This document shows, in pieces, positions 43,009-54,096 of a stretch of 64,000 nt of DNA. The notes under the pieces are model-generated. The model worked only from the letters and a program-made list of their open reading frames with translations. It ran no database searches and was not told the DNA's origin. Numbering within the stretch: position 1 is the first letter of the stretch; the number at the start of each line of letters is the position of its first letter. The position numbers and the translations under genes were made by a program. Source of the DNA: Deltaproteobacteria bacterium (GTDB lineage Bacteria; Myxococcota_A; UBA796; GCA-2862545); contig REDI01000047.1 of assembly GCA_007693595.1 (NCBI GenBank), forward strand, positions 1-64,000, read 5' to 3'.

Positions 43009-45450
43009 ATGATTTCTACGCTGATGCTCACGATGTCGATCGCCTTCGCTGCTGGCCCCGAGCGCCACGCGGCCACCGTCGACGTGGGCTCGTCGATCGT
43101 CCGCAACCTCTCGTCAGATTCCTCAGGCGAGGTGCTGGCCATGGTCGTGGGCTCTTCCGCGGTGGTGCTCGACGTCCGAACCTGGCAGCAGACACGGTTG
43201 AACCCCTGTACGGTCGCAGGGGCGACCGTGGTCGAAGGCGTCGGCCAGGAGCTCGAGGTCTGGGTCGGCTGCAACGACGGCACCGTTCGGGCCTTCGCCT
43301 ACGTCGAGGGTAGCATGGTCCCGATCGACGCGGTGGGGGAAGAAGGGGTGGTGCAGGCGCTCAACCGGCGGGTGCTCGCCATGCATTCTGCGCCGATCGG
43401 CACCGGCGATCGCCGAGTCTTCGCCGTAGGCCAAGAAGAGGGGGTCGACCAGCTCCGGGTGGCGATGATCGATCCCGAAGACGGCGCGATCGCGCAGACT
43501 CTCTTCATCGGGCTCGAGGGATACCACTCGAGCACGGTTGGGCCGGCCTTCATCTACATCACGCATGGAAACGCCTTCATCAGTACCATCAACCTCCAGA
43601 GTCTCCTTCCCCAGTTCAACCTGGGCGGCGCCGGAGTGGAGTTCACCAGCGTCTCGGCGACCGCGCGACAGACCGCGCTGGTCGTGAGTCGCCTCGATGA
43701 GGGCATGGTGGCCGAGCACAACGGCTTCACCTCGATGTATACGCCGGTGCTCACCCCCGCCCGGAACATCCGGGCGGTCGGGACTTTTCTGGCGGATTCC
43801 GAGGACGATGGCTACGTCATGCTCGCCTACGACGATCGGATGGTGGTCTACCGCAGCCCGGATGGTGGGCTGCCGGAGTCTTCGGCGCGGACCTTTTCCA
43901 TCGAGGGTTCGATCCGTGAGCTCCACACCACGGTCGGTGGCTATGCCTTCGGCTCCACCAATACGGGGAGCTTGCTCGTGTTCACCGACCGACCCTGGGT
44001 CGATGACCTGATGCTCTCGGCGGAACGGGTGATCACGGGTGATATCTTGGAGCTGTCCTTCACGACCGACACGGAGGGCACCTATGAAGTCGCCCTCGGC
44101 GGCACCTACCGGCAAGGGGGTGAGATCCTGGCCTCCGGGAGTGCGGCGCCGGGATCCGTAGAGATCGAGCTCCCCGTCACCGAGTGGAGCGAGGGTTTTC
44201 AACGGGTCTTCGTCCGGCTCACCGACAGCCGCGGCCGGATCGGCCACGCTGGTGCGGAGCTCCTGGTCGACTCCCGGCCGCGCGCGCCCGCGCTGAGCCA
44301 GAGTTCCGTCACCTTCGATGATCGGCGCCTGCGGCTCGCCTTTCCTGCGCTCGCCGCGACCGACATCGAGCGGTACACCCTCTATGTGACCACCGAGCCC
44401 TTTTCGCCTCAAGACTATGAAGAGGGCGGACCGAGCTATGTTGGCCCCGACGATCTCGATGCCCCCATCGAGGTCCCTGCGCCCGACTCGGCCACCGTCT
44501 CTGTGGAGATCGCGCCTGTGACGAACGACTTGACCTATTATCTTGCGGTGAGGGCGACGGATGAAGCCGGCCTGGAGGGAGCGATGAGCGATGTAGTACA
44601 AGGCCGGCCTCGACCGACCCAGAGCGCCTCTCAGCTGGCTGGCGAGGGCGGCGGCTTCGACTGCGACGGCACGGGCGGCGTGCGCGGAGCGACCGCCCTG
44701 GGGCTGGGGCTCGGCGCGCTGTTGCTCAGGACCCGTCGTCGCGGAGGGGCGATCCTCGCCCTAGGGTTGGCGGTGGGTCTGGCCTTCTCGGTTCCGGTGG
44801 CCCACGCCGCCGACGAAGATGGCGACGGCGTCGACGACCGCCTTCAGCTCACCGATGACTTCAAGGGGGATCTGACCGAAGCGTGGGCGAACATCCAGGT
44901 GCGGTACGGGATCATCACCCTCCGCGACGAGAGCCTTACCCAGGTCTATGGCGCGGGGGGGAACAACGTCCTCCACGTCGAGTTCGGCCCCCAGATCTAT
45001 CGCTTTCTCGAACTGAACTTCGGTGCGGGGCTCTTTCAGGAGCTCGGCTTCACCGTCGACAGCCAGGGCAACCCCGGCAGCCGTCGCACCATGATCACCG
45101 CCGTGCCCCTCGCGGTCTCGCCGACCCTCCGGCTCCACTTCATCGATGAACAGTTCATCGTTCCTTACGCGAGCGCGGGGCTCGACTGGTGGCTGTGGAA
45201 CGAGCAGGTCGACAGCATCGCCGGCGGAAAAGATGGCATCTCTGGGTCGAAGTTCGGCTACCACTGGTCGCTGGGCGCGAACCTGCTGCTCGACACCTTC
45301 TCGCGTGACCGTGCCAGCATGCTCGAAGCTCAGACCGGCATCAACGACACCTGGCTCACCTTCGAGTATCGACGCCAGTTCATCGAGGGCGAACAAGGCT
45401 TCTCCTTCTCGGGTGACATCTTCACCGCCGGGCTCAAGATCGACTTCTGA
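43009..45450 (+). CDS. Secreted beta-propeller/Fn3-like protein with internal MYXO-CTERM-like segment fused to outer membrane barrel
   Basis: An 813-residue protein that reads as two exported proteins in one frame. Residues 1-15 are a signal peptide. Residues 20-350 are beta-rich repeats (ARHAATV-, MVVGSSAVVLDV, VFAVGQEEG) suggesting a propeller, and 340-540 contain Fn3-like strands. At 545-578 GEGGGFDCDGTGG (Cys552), a short hydrophobic stretch and RTRRR form a MYXO-CTERM-like sorting tail. Directly after it, ILALGLAVGLAFSVPVAHA looks like a second signal peptide, then DEDGDGVDD and a barrel domain ending FTAGLKIDF (terminal Phe). A TTG or GTG at codons 587 or 589 could start the second part separately. 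A sigma-54 promoter precedes the gene. Confidence 0.75.
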   Translation: MISTLMLTMSIAFAAGPERHAATVDVGSSIVRNLSSDSSGEVLAMVVGSSAVVLDVRTWQQTRLNPCTVAGATVVEGVGQELEVWVGCNDGTVRAFAYVEGSMVPIDAVGEEGVVQALNRRVLAMHSAPIGTGDRRVFAVGQEEGVDQLRVAMIDPEDGAIAQTLFIGLEGYHSSTVGPAFIYITHGNAFISTINLQSLLPQFNLGGAGVEFTSVSATARQTALVVSRLDEGMVAEHNGFTSMYTPVLTPARNIRAVGTFLADSEDDGYVMLAYDDRMVVYRSPDGGLPESSARTFSIEGSIRELHTTVGGYAFGSTNTGSLLVFTDRPWVDDLMLSAERVITGDILELSFTTDTEGTYEVALGGTYRQGGEILASGSAAPGSVEIELPVTEWSEGFQRVFVRLTDSRGRIGHAGAELLVDSRPRAPALSQSSVTFDDRRLRLAFPALAATDIERYTLYVTTEPFSPQDYEEGGPSYVGPDDLDAPIEVPAPDSATVSVEIAPVTNDLTYYLAVRATDEAGLEGAMSDVVQGRPRPTQSASQLAGEGGGFDCDGTGGVRGATALGLGLGALLLRTRRRGGAILALGLAVGLAFSVPVAHAADEDGDGVDDRLQLTDDFKGDLTEAWANIQVRYGIITLRDESLTQVYGAGGNNVLHVEFGPQIYRFLELNFGAGLFQELGFTVDSQGNPGSRRTMITAVPLAVSPTLRLHFIDEQFIVPYASAGLDWWLWNEQVDSIAGGKDGISGSKFGYHWSLGANLLLDTFSRDRASMLEAQTGINDTWLTFEYRRQFIEGEQGFSFSGDIFTAGLKIDF

Positions 45451-45467
45451 TCTGCCAGGAGTCTTGG

Positions 45468-46232
45468 ATGGAGCGTCGCTTCAAGCTGGTTCTCGAGTAT
45501 GACGGGGCTGACTTTGTGGGCTGGGAGGTCCAGCGGTCGGGGCGGTCGGTTCAGAGCGAGATCGAGGGGGCGCTGGCCCGGATCCTCCAGCATCCGGTTC
45601 GAGTGGAGGTGAGTGGGCGAACCGATGCGGGGGTGCACGCCGAGGGGCAAGTGGCGGCGTTCACGACCCGAGTGCACCGCAGCACGGCGCGGATCCGTGA
45701 TGGGTTGAACGCGGTGCTACCCCTCGATGTGGCGTGTCGCGAGGTGCAGCAGGTTCCGCTCGACTTCGACCCGCGCCGACAAGCGAGAACCAAGCACTAT
45801 CGTTATCGCTGGCTCGACAGCAGGGTGAGGAGTCCACTACGCCGAGGGCGAGTCTGGCAGGTCCGAAGGCCACTCGATGCCGAAGCCATGGCTGTGGCCT
45901 GTGGCGCATTCGAAGGAACCCACGACTTCTCTGCGTTTCGGGCGTCGGGCTGCGGAGCTCGGACGACCGTTCGGACCTTTCCGGCGTGGAGCGTGCGGCG
46001 GGTCGATGACGAGATCTGGCTCGACGCTCATGGCCACGGCTTTCTGCGTCACACCATCCGAATCGTGGCGGGGACCTTGGTCGAGGTGGGCAGGGGCGCG
46101 CGTGAGGCTGCGTGGGTGAGCGAGGTCTTGCGATCGGGGTCCAGGGCCATGGCCGGGCCGACCGCGCCGGCCCATGGGCTGACGCTGTTGGGGGTTCGCT
46201 ACGACGGCTCGGTGGCTTCAGAACCGTCGTAG
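45468..46232 (+). CDS. truA: tRNA pseudouridine(38-40) synthase
   Basis: A 254-residue TruA. The catalytic Asp53 lies in SGRTDAGVHAEG, and LEYDGADFVGW is the conserved opening, although the usual GWQ reads GWE here. HDFSAFRASGC and GHGFLRHTIRIVAGTLVEVG are the further TruA motifs. It modifies U38-U40 of tRNA anticodon arms. AGGAG lies about 7 bases before the ATG; the gene ends 80 bases before the convergent FYDLN-acid gene. Confidence 0.96.
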   Translation: MERRFKLVLEYDGADFVGWEVQRSGRSVQSEIEGALARILQHPVRVEVSGRTDAGVHAEGQVAAFTTRVHRSTARIRDGLNAVLPLDVACREVQQVPLDFDPRRQARTKHYRYRWLDSRVRSPLRRGRVWQVRRPLDAEAMAVACGAFEGTHDFSAFRASGCGARTTVRTFPAWSVRRVDDEIWLDAHGHGFLRHTIRIVAGTLVEVGRGAREAAWVSEVLRSGSRAMAGPTAPAHGLTLLGVRYDGSVASEPS

Positions 46233-46275
46233 GAGAAGTTCGGAGTGGTGGCGCCCGTCGGCTCGTCGAGGTGGG

Positions 46276-46290
46276 GCCCTCACCGAGGGC
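46276..46290 (+). terminator. Hairpin between convergent truA and FYDLN genes
   Basis: GCCCTC (46276-46281) and GAGGGC (46285-46290) form a perfect 6-bp stem with a 3-base loop in the 80-base convergent gap. It may serve as a bidirectional terminator, without T-runs. Confidence 0.35.
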
Positions 46291-46312
46291 ATGAGGGGGC
46301 GGGCAGGGGGCC

Positions 46313-46612
46313 TCAGTCGTCGTCCTCGTCGTCATCATCGTCGTCGACGCCGAACATGTCGTCGTCGTCATCGTCGAGGTCGTCGAGATCATCGTCGTCG
46401 GAGACCACGGGCACGTCCTCTTCGTCATCCTTCTCCTCGCGACGCTTCCGACGAGAACCCTTTCCGGTCAACGTGGCCTTGATGTCGAAAACCGGCGCTT
46501 CGCGCTGATCCGCGCCGCACTCGGGGCACAGCGGCTCCGGACGGTTCAGATCGTAGAACTTGATTCCGCACTTGAAGCACGTGTATCGAATTCCGAGCTT
46601 GGACTTGTCCAT
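46313..46612 (-). CDS. FYDLN-acid family zinc-ribbon protein
   Basis: A 99-residue protein of the TIGR02300/FYDLN-acid family. IRYTCFKCGIKFYDLNRPEP gives the family name; the second pair CPECG completes a four-Cys zinc ribbon (CFKC and CPEC). The C-terminal half is a very acidic tail, nearly all Asp and Glu (VPVVSDDDDLDDLDDDDDDM onward), coded by GAC/GAT-rich low-complexity DNA. The function of the family is unknown. It starts at 46612 on the minus strand, divergent from the eight-repeat lipoprotein over 206 bases. Confidence 0.93.
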   Translation of the reverse strand: MDKSKLGIRYTCFKCGIKFYDLNRPEPLCPECGADQREAPVFDIKATLTGKGSRRKRREEKDDEEDVPVVSDDDDLDDLDDDDDDMFGVDDDDDDEDDD

Positions 46613-46818
46613 GGCAGACTCTCCGTGCCGGCGATCCGGCGACTGCGCATGCCCGCGACCCCTGGCCCCGAGCGAAGGTGGACCCCCGCCGCGACGCGTC
46701 GAGGGATGGCGCGTTTACCACGCAGGTCGGGGGCGTCAAGCGGTTCCCCGCAGGTGGTGCCATCGGGTTATACGCCAGCGGTCGCGCGCGGGTCCACGCG
46801 CCTGACGACGGAGGCGCG

Positions 46819-48303
46819 ATGCGGCCCTTATCTCTCTTATTCCTTGTGTCCTTCCTTGCCTGCGGTGACGGTGGCGAGGACGCAGGCTGGCGATCCAGCG
46901 ACCTCCGGCTCGATGGGACCGGCGCGGCCGACGCCTTCGATGCCGCGAGTGTGCGCATCTGTCGGAGCACGGGCGAGGACGTCTTCGTGGTCTGGGAAGA
47001 TGACCGCACAGGGGTTCCGGCGATCTGGCTTCAACATTCCCCGGATGGGGGCCAGAGCTGGCGCGAAGCTCCGGTGCGGGTCAACCGTGGCGAAGCGGCT
47101 GCGACTCGCCCAGATGTCGCCTGCATTGGGCAAAACGTCTTCGTCGTGTGGGAAGACCTCCGCGACGGCGAGCTCGACAATAAGAACATCTACTTCAACC
47201 GATCGGGAACGGCAGGGGAGTCTTGGTCGGGCAGCGATCGCCGCCTGAACCCCGACCCCGACGGTCGAGCGATGAGCCTCATGCCGCAGATCGTAGCGAA
47301 GGGATGGGAGATTCACGTCGTCTGGTCCGACAATCGTGGCGGGACCTTCGACATCTTCAGCTCTTCGTCTGACGATGGTGGGGCGAACTTCACCGAACCG
47401 CAGCGGGTTAACAGCAACCCGCCAGGCAGCGCGTTCTCGGCCTTCCCTGCTGTTGCGACCGATGGCGACGGCCTGGTGGTTGTCGTGTGGGAAGACGCCC
47501 GCGATGGCCTCAACGACATCTACGTGGCGATCTCCTCGGACAAGGGGGTCAGCTACTCGTCCGACGTTCGGCTGGATACCGGCGACTCGCCCGGCTTCGC
47601 GAACAGCTTCAGGCCCCAGGTCGCCCTCGATGATGGCGAGATCTACGTCGTGTGGCAAGACGAGCGGAGCGGCGGCGATCGCGACATCTACTTCAACTAC
47701 TCGGGGGACTCGGGCATGACCTGGCTCGAGAGCTCCCTACAGGTCGAGAGCAACGGTCCCGGCAGCAGTGACAGCGCGTCCCCTGCGGTGGCCCTGTCCG
47801 CGGGCGTAGGGCACGTCGTCTGGCAGGATCGGCGCGCGGGTGGGTTCGACATCTTCTATCGGTCCTTTATCGAAGGCCATCCTCGACCGCTCGATGTCGA
47901 GCGGAATGGCGGCGAGGCGCGCGACGCGGAGTTCCGCTTGAACTTGGGGGATCGCGCGGGGGCGAACAACTCTCTCGAGGCGGTCGTCGTCGCTCAGGGC
48001 GAGAACGTGGCGGTCCTCTGGGAAGATCATCGCTTCGACGGGGTCACGACGGGGGGCACTCCCCAAGGCTTCAACGAGGTCTACTACAACTTCTCATCCC
48101 AGGCGGGCCTGACCTGGGAGCCCGTCGACCTCCGGCTCGACAGCTTTTGTGCGGGTCGCAAGTACGTCAGTGACCTAGGGGCCGTCTTGCACGGCGACTC
48201 TGTGCTGGCGACCTGGGTCGACGGCCGGCGCGGGTTCGCCAACATCATGTTCTCGCGACGTCCGCTCGGCGAAGAAGGCGAGCCTCCGCCCGCCTGCAAC
48301 TAG
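46819..48303 (+). CDS. Predicted lipoprotein with eight sialidase-like (BNR/Asp-box-type) repeats
   Basis: A 494-residue exported protein. MRPLSLLFLVSFLACGD has a lipobox with Cys15. The chain is a run of about eight repeats, each 50-60 residues and marked by VVWEDxRxG: FVVWEDDRTG, FVVWEDLRDG, VVWSDNRGG, VVWEDARDG, VVWQDERSG, VVWQDRRAG, VLWEDHRFD and TWVDGRRG, with Asp-box-like SPDGGQSW and SGDSGMTW turns between. This predicts a closed beta-propeller as in sialidase-like proteins. Catalytic residues of real sialidases cannot be identified, so ligand binding is more likely than hydrolysis. GGAGG lies just before the ATG at 46819; the frame is open to 46678 without support. Confidence 0.8.
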   Translation: MRPLSLLFLVSFLACGDGGEDAGWRSSDLRLDGTGAADAFDAASVRICRSTGEDVFVVWEDDRTGVPAIWLQHSPDGGQSWREAPVRVNRGEAAATRPDVACIGQNVFVVWEDLRDGELDNKNIYFNRSGTAGESWSGSDRRLNPDPDGRAMSLMPQIVAKGWEIHVVWSDNRGGTFDIFSSSSDDGGANFTEPQRVNSNPPGSAFSAFPAVATDGDGLVVVVWEDARDGLNDIYVAISSDKGVSYSSDVRLDTGDSPGFANSFRPQVALDDGEIYVVWQDERSGGDRDIYFNYSGDSGMTWLESSLQVESNGPGSSDSASPAVALSAGVGHVVWQDRRAGGFDIFYRSFIEGHPRPLDVERNGGEARDAEFRLNLGDRAGANNSLEAVVVAQGENVAVLWEDHRFDGVTTGGTPQGFNEVYYNFSSQAGLTWEPVDLRLDSFCAGRKYVSDLGAVLHGDSVLATWVDGRRGFANIMFSRRPLGEEGEPPPACN

Positions 48304-48464
48304 CCGGCCGCAGCGTATGTTCTCGTCGTTTGCCCGCGCTTTCCAGCCTTGTCTCGTCGCCGGTCGCCGGGCTCCCCACTCGGTCTTTGCCTTAAAAGTC
48401 ACCGTCGGCGCCCGGCTTGCGCGCAAGACTCGGCAGCCTGCCCAGCAGCCTTTCCTGTGCGGCC

Positions 48465-48493
48465 TTGACAGGGTGACGGCCTCCCGATAAGCG
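48465..48493 (+). promoter_or_regulatory. Sigma-70 promoter for rplM-rpsI
   Basis: A perfect TTGACA (48465-48470), a 17-base spacer and TAAGCG (48488-48493), in the 290-base gap before rplM. The leader of roughly 95 bases could contain an L13 autoregulatory structure. The rest of the gap shows nothing else. Confidence 0.5.
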
Positions 48494-48593
48494 CGGCGGG
48501 CTCTACGGGCGTGGCCCGTTTCGCTTCCACTTCATTCGGGCTGTCGCGCCGCCGCTGAGCGGCTCGGGCCCTAACCGAAAGCCTGGTGATTCG

Positions 48594-49028
48594 ATGCGCA
48601 CTATCTCTGCCAAGCCGGGAGAGGTCGAGCACGACTGGTATGTGATCGACGCCTCGGGGTACAACCTCGGCCGTCTCGCAACCCGTGTCGCGACCGTGCT
48701 CCGCGGCAAGCACAAGCCAATCTTCACGCCTCACGTCGACACCGGCGATTTCGTGATCGTGATCAACGCCTCCGAGGTCAACCTGACGGGGCGTAAGCTT
48801 CAGCACAACCACTATCACCGCTACTCCGGCTACCCCGGTGGGCTCAAGTCCATCGACGCCGAGACCGTTCGCGCCGAAGACCCGGAGCGCATGATCCAGC
48901 AGGCGGTGAAGGGCATGCTCCCCAAGAATAAGCTGTCCCGCCACATCATCAAGAAGCTCAAGGTCTATGGGGGCAGCGAGCATCCCCACGCCGCGCAGCA
49001 GCCCAAGCCCTTCCCCGAGGTGATCTGA
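48594..49028 (+). CDS. rplM: 50S ribosomal protein L13
   Basis: A 144-residue L13 of standard length. [22 protein letters not shown] and [16 protein letters not shown] are conserved, and [21 protein letters not shown] with the final [11 protein letters not shown] is the L13 C-terminus. It is an early 50S assembly protein. The stop shares one base with the rpsI ATG, so the two are co-translated in the universal rplM-rpsI operon. Confidence 0.99.
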   Translation: MRTISAKPGEVEHDWYVIDASGYNLGRLATRVATVLRGKHKPIFTPHVDTGDFVIVINASEVNLTGRKLQHNHYHRYSGYPGGLKSIDAETVRAEDPERMIQQAVKGMLPKNKLSRHIIKKLKVYGGSEHPHAAQQPKPFPEVI

Positions 49029-49426
49029 TGGTCCGCAACAAGGTTCAATACTACGGCACTGGCCGTCGCAAGACCGCCACCGCCCGCGTCTACCTTCGTC
49101 CAGGCAATGGTCGCATCTTCATCAACAAGCGGCCGGTCGAGCAGTACTTCCCGCGCGCGACCCACCGCATGGATCTCTCGCAGCCCCTCGACCTCACGCA
49201 GACCAACCAAGACTTCGACATCTTCGTTAACGTCCGTGGTGGTGGTCACACCGGGCAGGCTGGAGCGGTCCGCTTGGGGATCGCACGCGCCTTGCTTCAG
49301 GCCAACCCCGATTTCCGGGGCTCTCTCAAGAAGGCCGGGTTCCTCACCCGCGACGCCCGGAAGGTCGAGCGTAAGAAGTACGGTCGCGCAGGGGCACGCC
49401 GAAGCTTCCAGTTCTCCAAGCGCTAG
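49028..49426 (+). CDS. rpsI: 30S ribosomal protein S9
   Basis: A 132-residue S9. [19 protein letters not shown] is the classic N-terminus and [16 protein letters not shown] the C-terminal tail reaching the P-site tRNA. Start ATG 49028 overlaps the rplM stop by one base. A strong hairpin follows 44 bases after the stop. Confidence 0.99.
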   Translation: MVRNKVQYYGTGRRKTATARVYLRPGNGRIFINKRPVEQYFPRATHRMDLSQPLDLTQTNQDFDIFVNVRGGGHTGQAGAVRLGIARALLQANPDFRGSLKKAGFLTRDARKVERKKYGRAGARRSFQFSKR

Positions 49427-51776
<2,350 letters not shown>

Positions 51777-51780
<4 letters not shown>

Positions 51781-52409
51781 CCGCCCTGCGCGCCGAGGGT
51801 CTGCGCCGTGTTTATCTCAGCGGGTCTGGAGTCCATGAGGTTTCGTTTACCCTGGAGCCTGGCCGGATCGTGGCGCTGAAGGGGGCGAACGGAGCGGGAA
51901 AGAGCACACTCTTTCGATTGTTGTCCGGCGAGGAGCGAGCCGATGCCGGGCAGGTCTGGCTTCGGGAACAGGACGTCACCAGGCTGCCGTTACACCTCCG
52001 GGTGCGGCGAGGCCTGGGAGTGCTGCCCCAAGAACCCAGCGTGCTCCCTCGGCTGTCGGTCCTGCGGAACGTGATGCTCGGTCAGCCCAGGAGCCGGCTC
52101 GAGCTGGCGATAGCGTCGCTCGAAGAAGCAGGCCTGTCCCCGCTGCGCGACCGTGCCGCTGGAAGTCTCTCGGGAGGGGAGCGACGGCGGGTCGAGCTGG
52201 TGCGCACCCTCCTGCGCGACCCGCGAGTGCTCCTGCTTGATGAGCCCTTCGTAGGGGTTGAGCTGCCCGCCGTGGAGCAGCTTCGCGCCGCCTTGAGTCG
52301 AGCGCGTGCGCGAGGGGTGGCCGTGCTCTGGTCGGGCCACGTCGGCAGCGAGGCCCTGGAGGGCTGTGATGAGGTGTGGTGCCTCGAGCGGGGACGACTC
52401 GTCGGGTAG
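51777..52409 (+). CDS. lptB: LPS export ABC transporter ATP-binding protein LptB
   Basis: A 210-residue ABC ATPase. Walker A is LKGANGAGKST, the Q-loop reads VLPQEPSVLPRLSV (LptB-like LPQEPSVFRKL), the signature is LSGGERRRVEL and Walker B LLLDEPFVGVE. The position between an LptA/C-like gene and rpoN-hpf is the classic lptB context. It drives extraction of LPS from the inner membrane with LptF/LptG. It is about 30 residues shorter than E. coli LptB at the C-terminus. ATGA overlap with the preceding gene. Confidence 0.9.
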
Positions 52410-52498
52410 CGTGCGCCCGCCGTGGCTAAAGGGCGAGTGCGAGGGGACGGGTCAGGACCCCTGCCGGGTCGTCAGATGCAAGAATCACGCCGACCCCC

Positions 52499-52527
52499 TT
52501 TACACCACGCTCCTCCGCCCTTATGAT
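52499..52527 (+). promoter_or_regulatory. Sigma-70 promoter for rpoN
   Basis: TTTACA (52499-52504), a 17-base spacer and TATGAT (52522-52527); each hexamer matches consensus at five of six positions. The inferred start is near 52534, with a leader of about 70 bases. A GACAAGATTGTC palindrome (52537-52548) lies just after the start. Confidence 0.6.
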
Positions 52528-52555
52528 CGAGGTGTAGACAAGATTGTCGGCAGAG

Positions 52556-52575
52556 GACGAGCCATTTGGCTCGTC
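52556..52575 (+). promoter_or_regulatory. Hairpin in the rpoN leader
   Basis: GACGAGCC (52556-52563) and GGCTCGTC (52568-52575) form a perfect 8-bp stem with an ATTT loop, 29 bases before the rpoN ATG and 15 before its GGAG. It may limit or stabilise the mRNA. Confidence 0.45.
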
Positions 52576-52604
52576 TCCCCTCGCTGCCCCGGAGTGCGTG
52601 CGTA

Positions 52605-54041
52605 ATGGCCATGGAGTTTCGCCTCAATCAAGGATTGTCGCAGACTCTAAGTCAGAAGATGACCCCTCGCATGCAGCAGGCGATCAAGCTGCTGCAGTAC
52701 AATCGCATCGAGCTGACGAGCCATATCGAGCAGGAGCTCCTCGAGAACCCAACCCTCGAGGTCAATCCCTCCGACGATCCGATGTCGGAGCGCGAGCAGC
52801 GACTCGAAGACCAGCGTCGAAAGGAGGCGTCCGAGACGAAAGAGACCCCGGGCGAGACCGACTTCGATTGGGAGGGCTTCATCCGCGAGATGAACGATCG
52901 ACCGCGCACGTCCTCAGGAGGGAGCTCGGGCTTCGACGAGCTCCCTCCCATCGAGGCCAACCTGACCTATGAGCGTTCCTTGACCGACCACCTGCTCGAT
53001 CAGCTCGCGACGGTCCGCTGCGCGGAGGATGAGCGCGTCGCAGCCGAAGCGCTCATCCGTAACCTGAACACCAAGGGCTTTCTCGATGTCGACATCCAGG
53101 TGCTGGCCGAGGATCTTGGGCAGCCGCCTGAAGACGTGGACTTCGTCCGTATCGACATCGTGGCGGGGCTCGATCCTATCGGCTGTGGGGCGCGTGATCT
53201 GGTCGAGAGCCTGGTGATCCAGGCACGGCAGGCCTACCCCGAGGATCCCAACTTTCAGACGATCTTGCAGCATCACCTCCAAGATCTAGCCCACAGTCGC
53301 TATGGCGCGATCGCGCGCGCGCTCGACCTCCACGAAGAAGACGTGCTCGCCTACCACGAAGACATCAAGCGACTGGAGCCCAACCCAGGCCGCGCCTTCT
53401 CGACGGGCGACGACCGCTACATCACCCCCGATGTCTACGTCTTTCGGGTCTCGGGGGAGTGGATGATCCAGCTCAACGAGGAAGGGATCCCCGACCTCAA
53501 GGTGGGCCGGCAGTACGAGTCTCTGCTGCGAAAGGGCAAGCCCGAAGAGAAGAAGTACATCAAAGAACGCCTCGAGAGTGCTCGTTTCCTGATCCAGTCC
53601 ATCGACAAGCGCCGGAGCACCATCCGTCGTGTCATGGAGAGCATCCTGAAGTTTCAGCGAGACTTCTTCGAGGGGGGGGTCCAGCACCTTCGCCCGCTGA
53701 TCCTCGAGGACGTCGCCGGTGACATCGGGGTCCACATGAGCACGGTCTCGCGCGTCACAAGCAATAAGTACGCTCACACACCTCATGGGATCTTCGAGCT
53801 CAAGTTCTTCTTTAGCACCGCGGTCAAGCAGGCCGACGGCGGCGCCGACGTCGCCGCAGCCTCGATCAAGGCGAAGATCAAGCAGCTCATCGACGCCGAG
53901 GATCGTGCGAAACCTCTCTCGGACTCCGCCATCGAGAAGAAGCTCAAAGCCGAGGGCGTGCAGGTCGCGCGCCGCACGGTCGCCAAGTACCGGGAACAGC
54001 TCGGTTACCTTTCATCAAAGCTGCGAAAGCAGCGTTTCTGA
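52605..54041 (+). CDS. rpoN: RNA polymerase sigma-54 factor
   Basis: A 478-residue sigma-54. Region I is the Gln/Leu-rich LNQGLSQTLSQKMTPRMQQA, region II is acidic (residues about 60-110), and region III ends with the HTH and the RpoN box ARRTVAKYREQL, which is perfect. Sigma-54 directs transcription from -24/-12 promoters only with ATP-driven activators; a candidate target is the promoter at 42969 in this window. The start ATG 52605 is the first that gives region I; a GGAG lies 10 bases upstream. It is followed by hpf as in most proteobacteria. Confidence 0.98.
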   Translation: MAMEFRLNQGLSQTLSQKMTPRMQQAIKLLQYNRIELTSHIEQELLENPTLEVNPSDDPMSEREQRLEDQRRKEASETKETPGETDFDWEGFIREMNDRPRTSSGGSSGFDELPPIEANLTYERSLTDHLLDQLATVRCAEDERVAAEALIRNLNTKGFLDVDIQVLAEDLGQPPEDVDFVRIDIVAGLDPIGCGARDLVESLVIQARQAYPEDPNFQTILQHHLQDLAHSRYGAIARALDLHEEDVLAYHEDIKRLEPNPGRAFSTGDDRYITPDVYVFRVSGEWMIQLNEEGIPDLKVGRQYESLLRKGKPEEKKYIKERLESARFLIQSIDKRRSTIRRVMESILKFQRDFFEGGVQHLRPLILEDVAGDIGVHMSTVSRVTSNKYAHTPHGIFELKFFFSTAVKQADGGADVAAASIKAKIKQLIDAEDRAKPLSDSAIEKKLKAEGVQVARRTVAKYREQLGYLSSKLRKQRF

Positions 54042-54096
54042 CCCTACCGCGTTCAGCGGGCCCGTGTCATGCGGGCGATAAACCAAGGAGATGCGC

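Noticed and set aside
52537-52548. GACAAGATTGTC as another copy of the enhancer repeat at 42842
   Set aside because: The half-sites match (GACA/TGTC), but the spacer is 4 instead of 3 and the flanks differ, so it is not treated as the same site.
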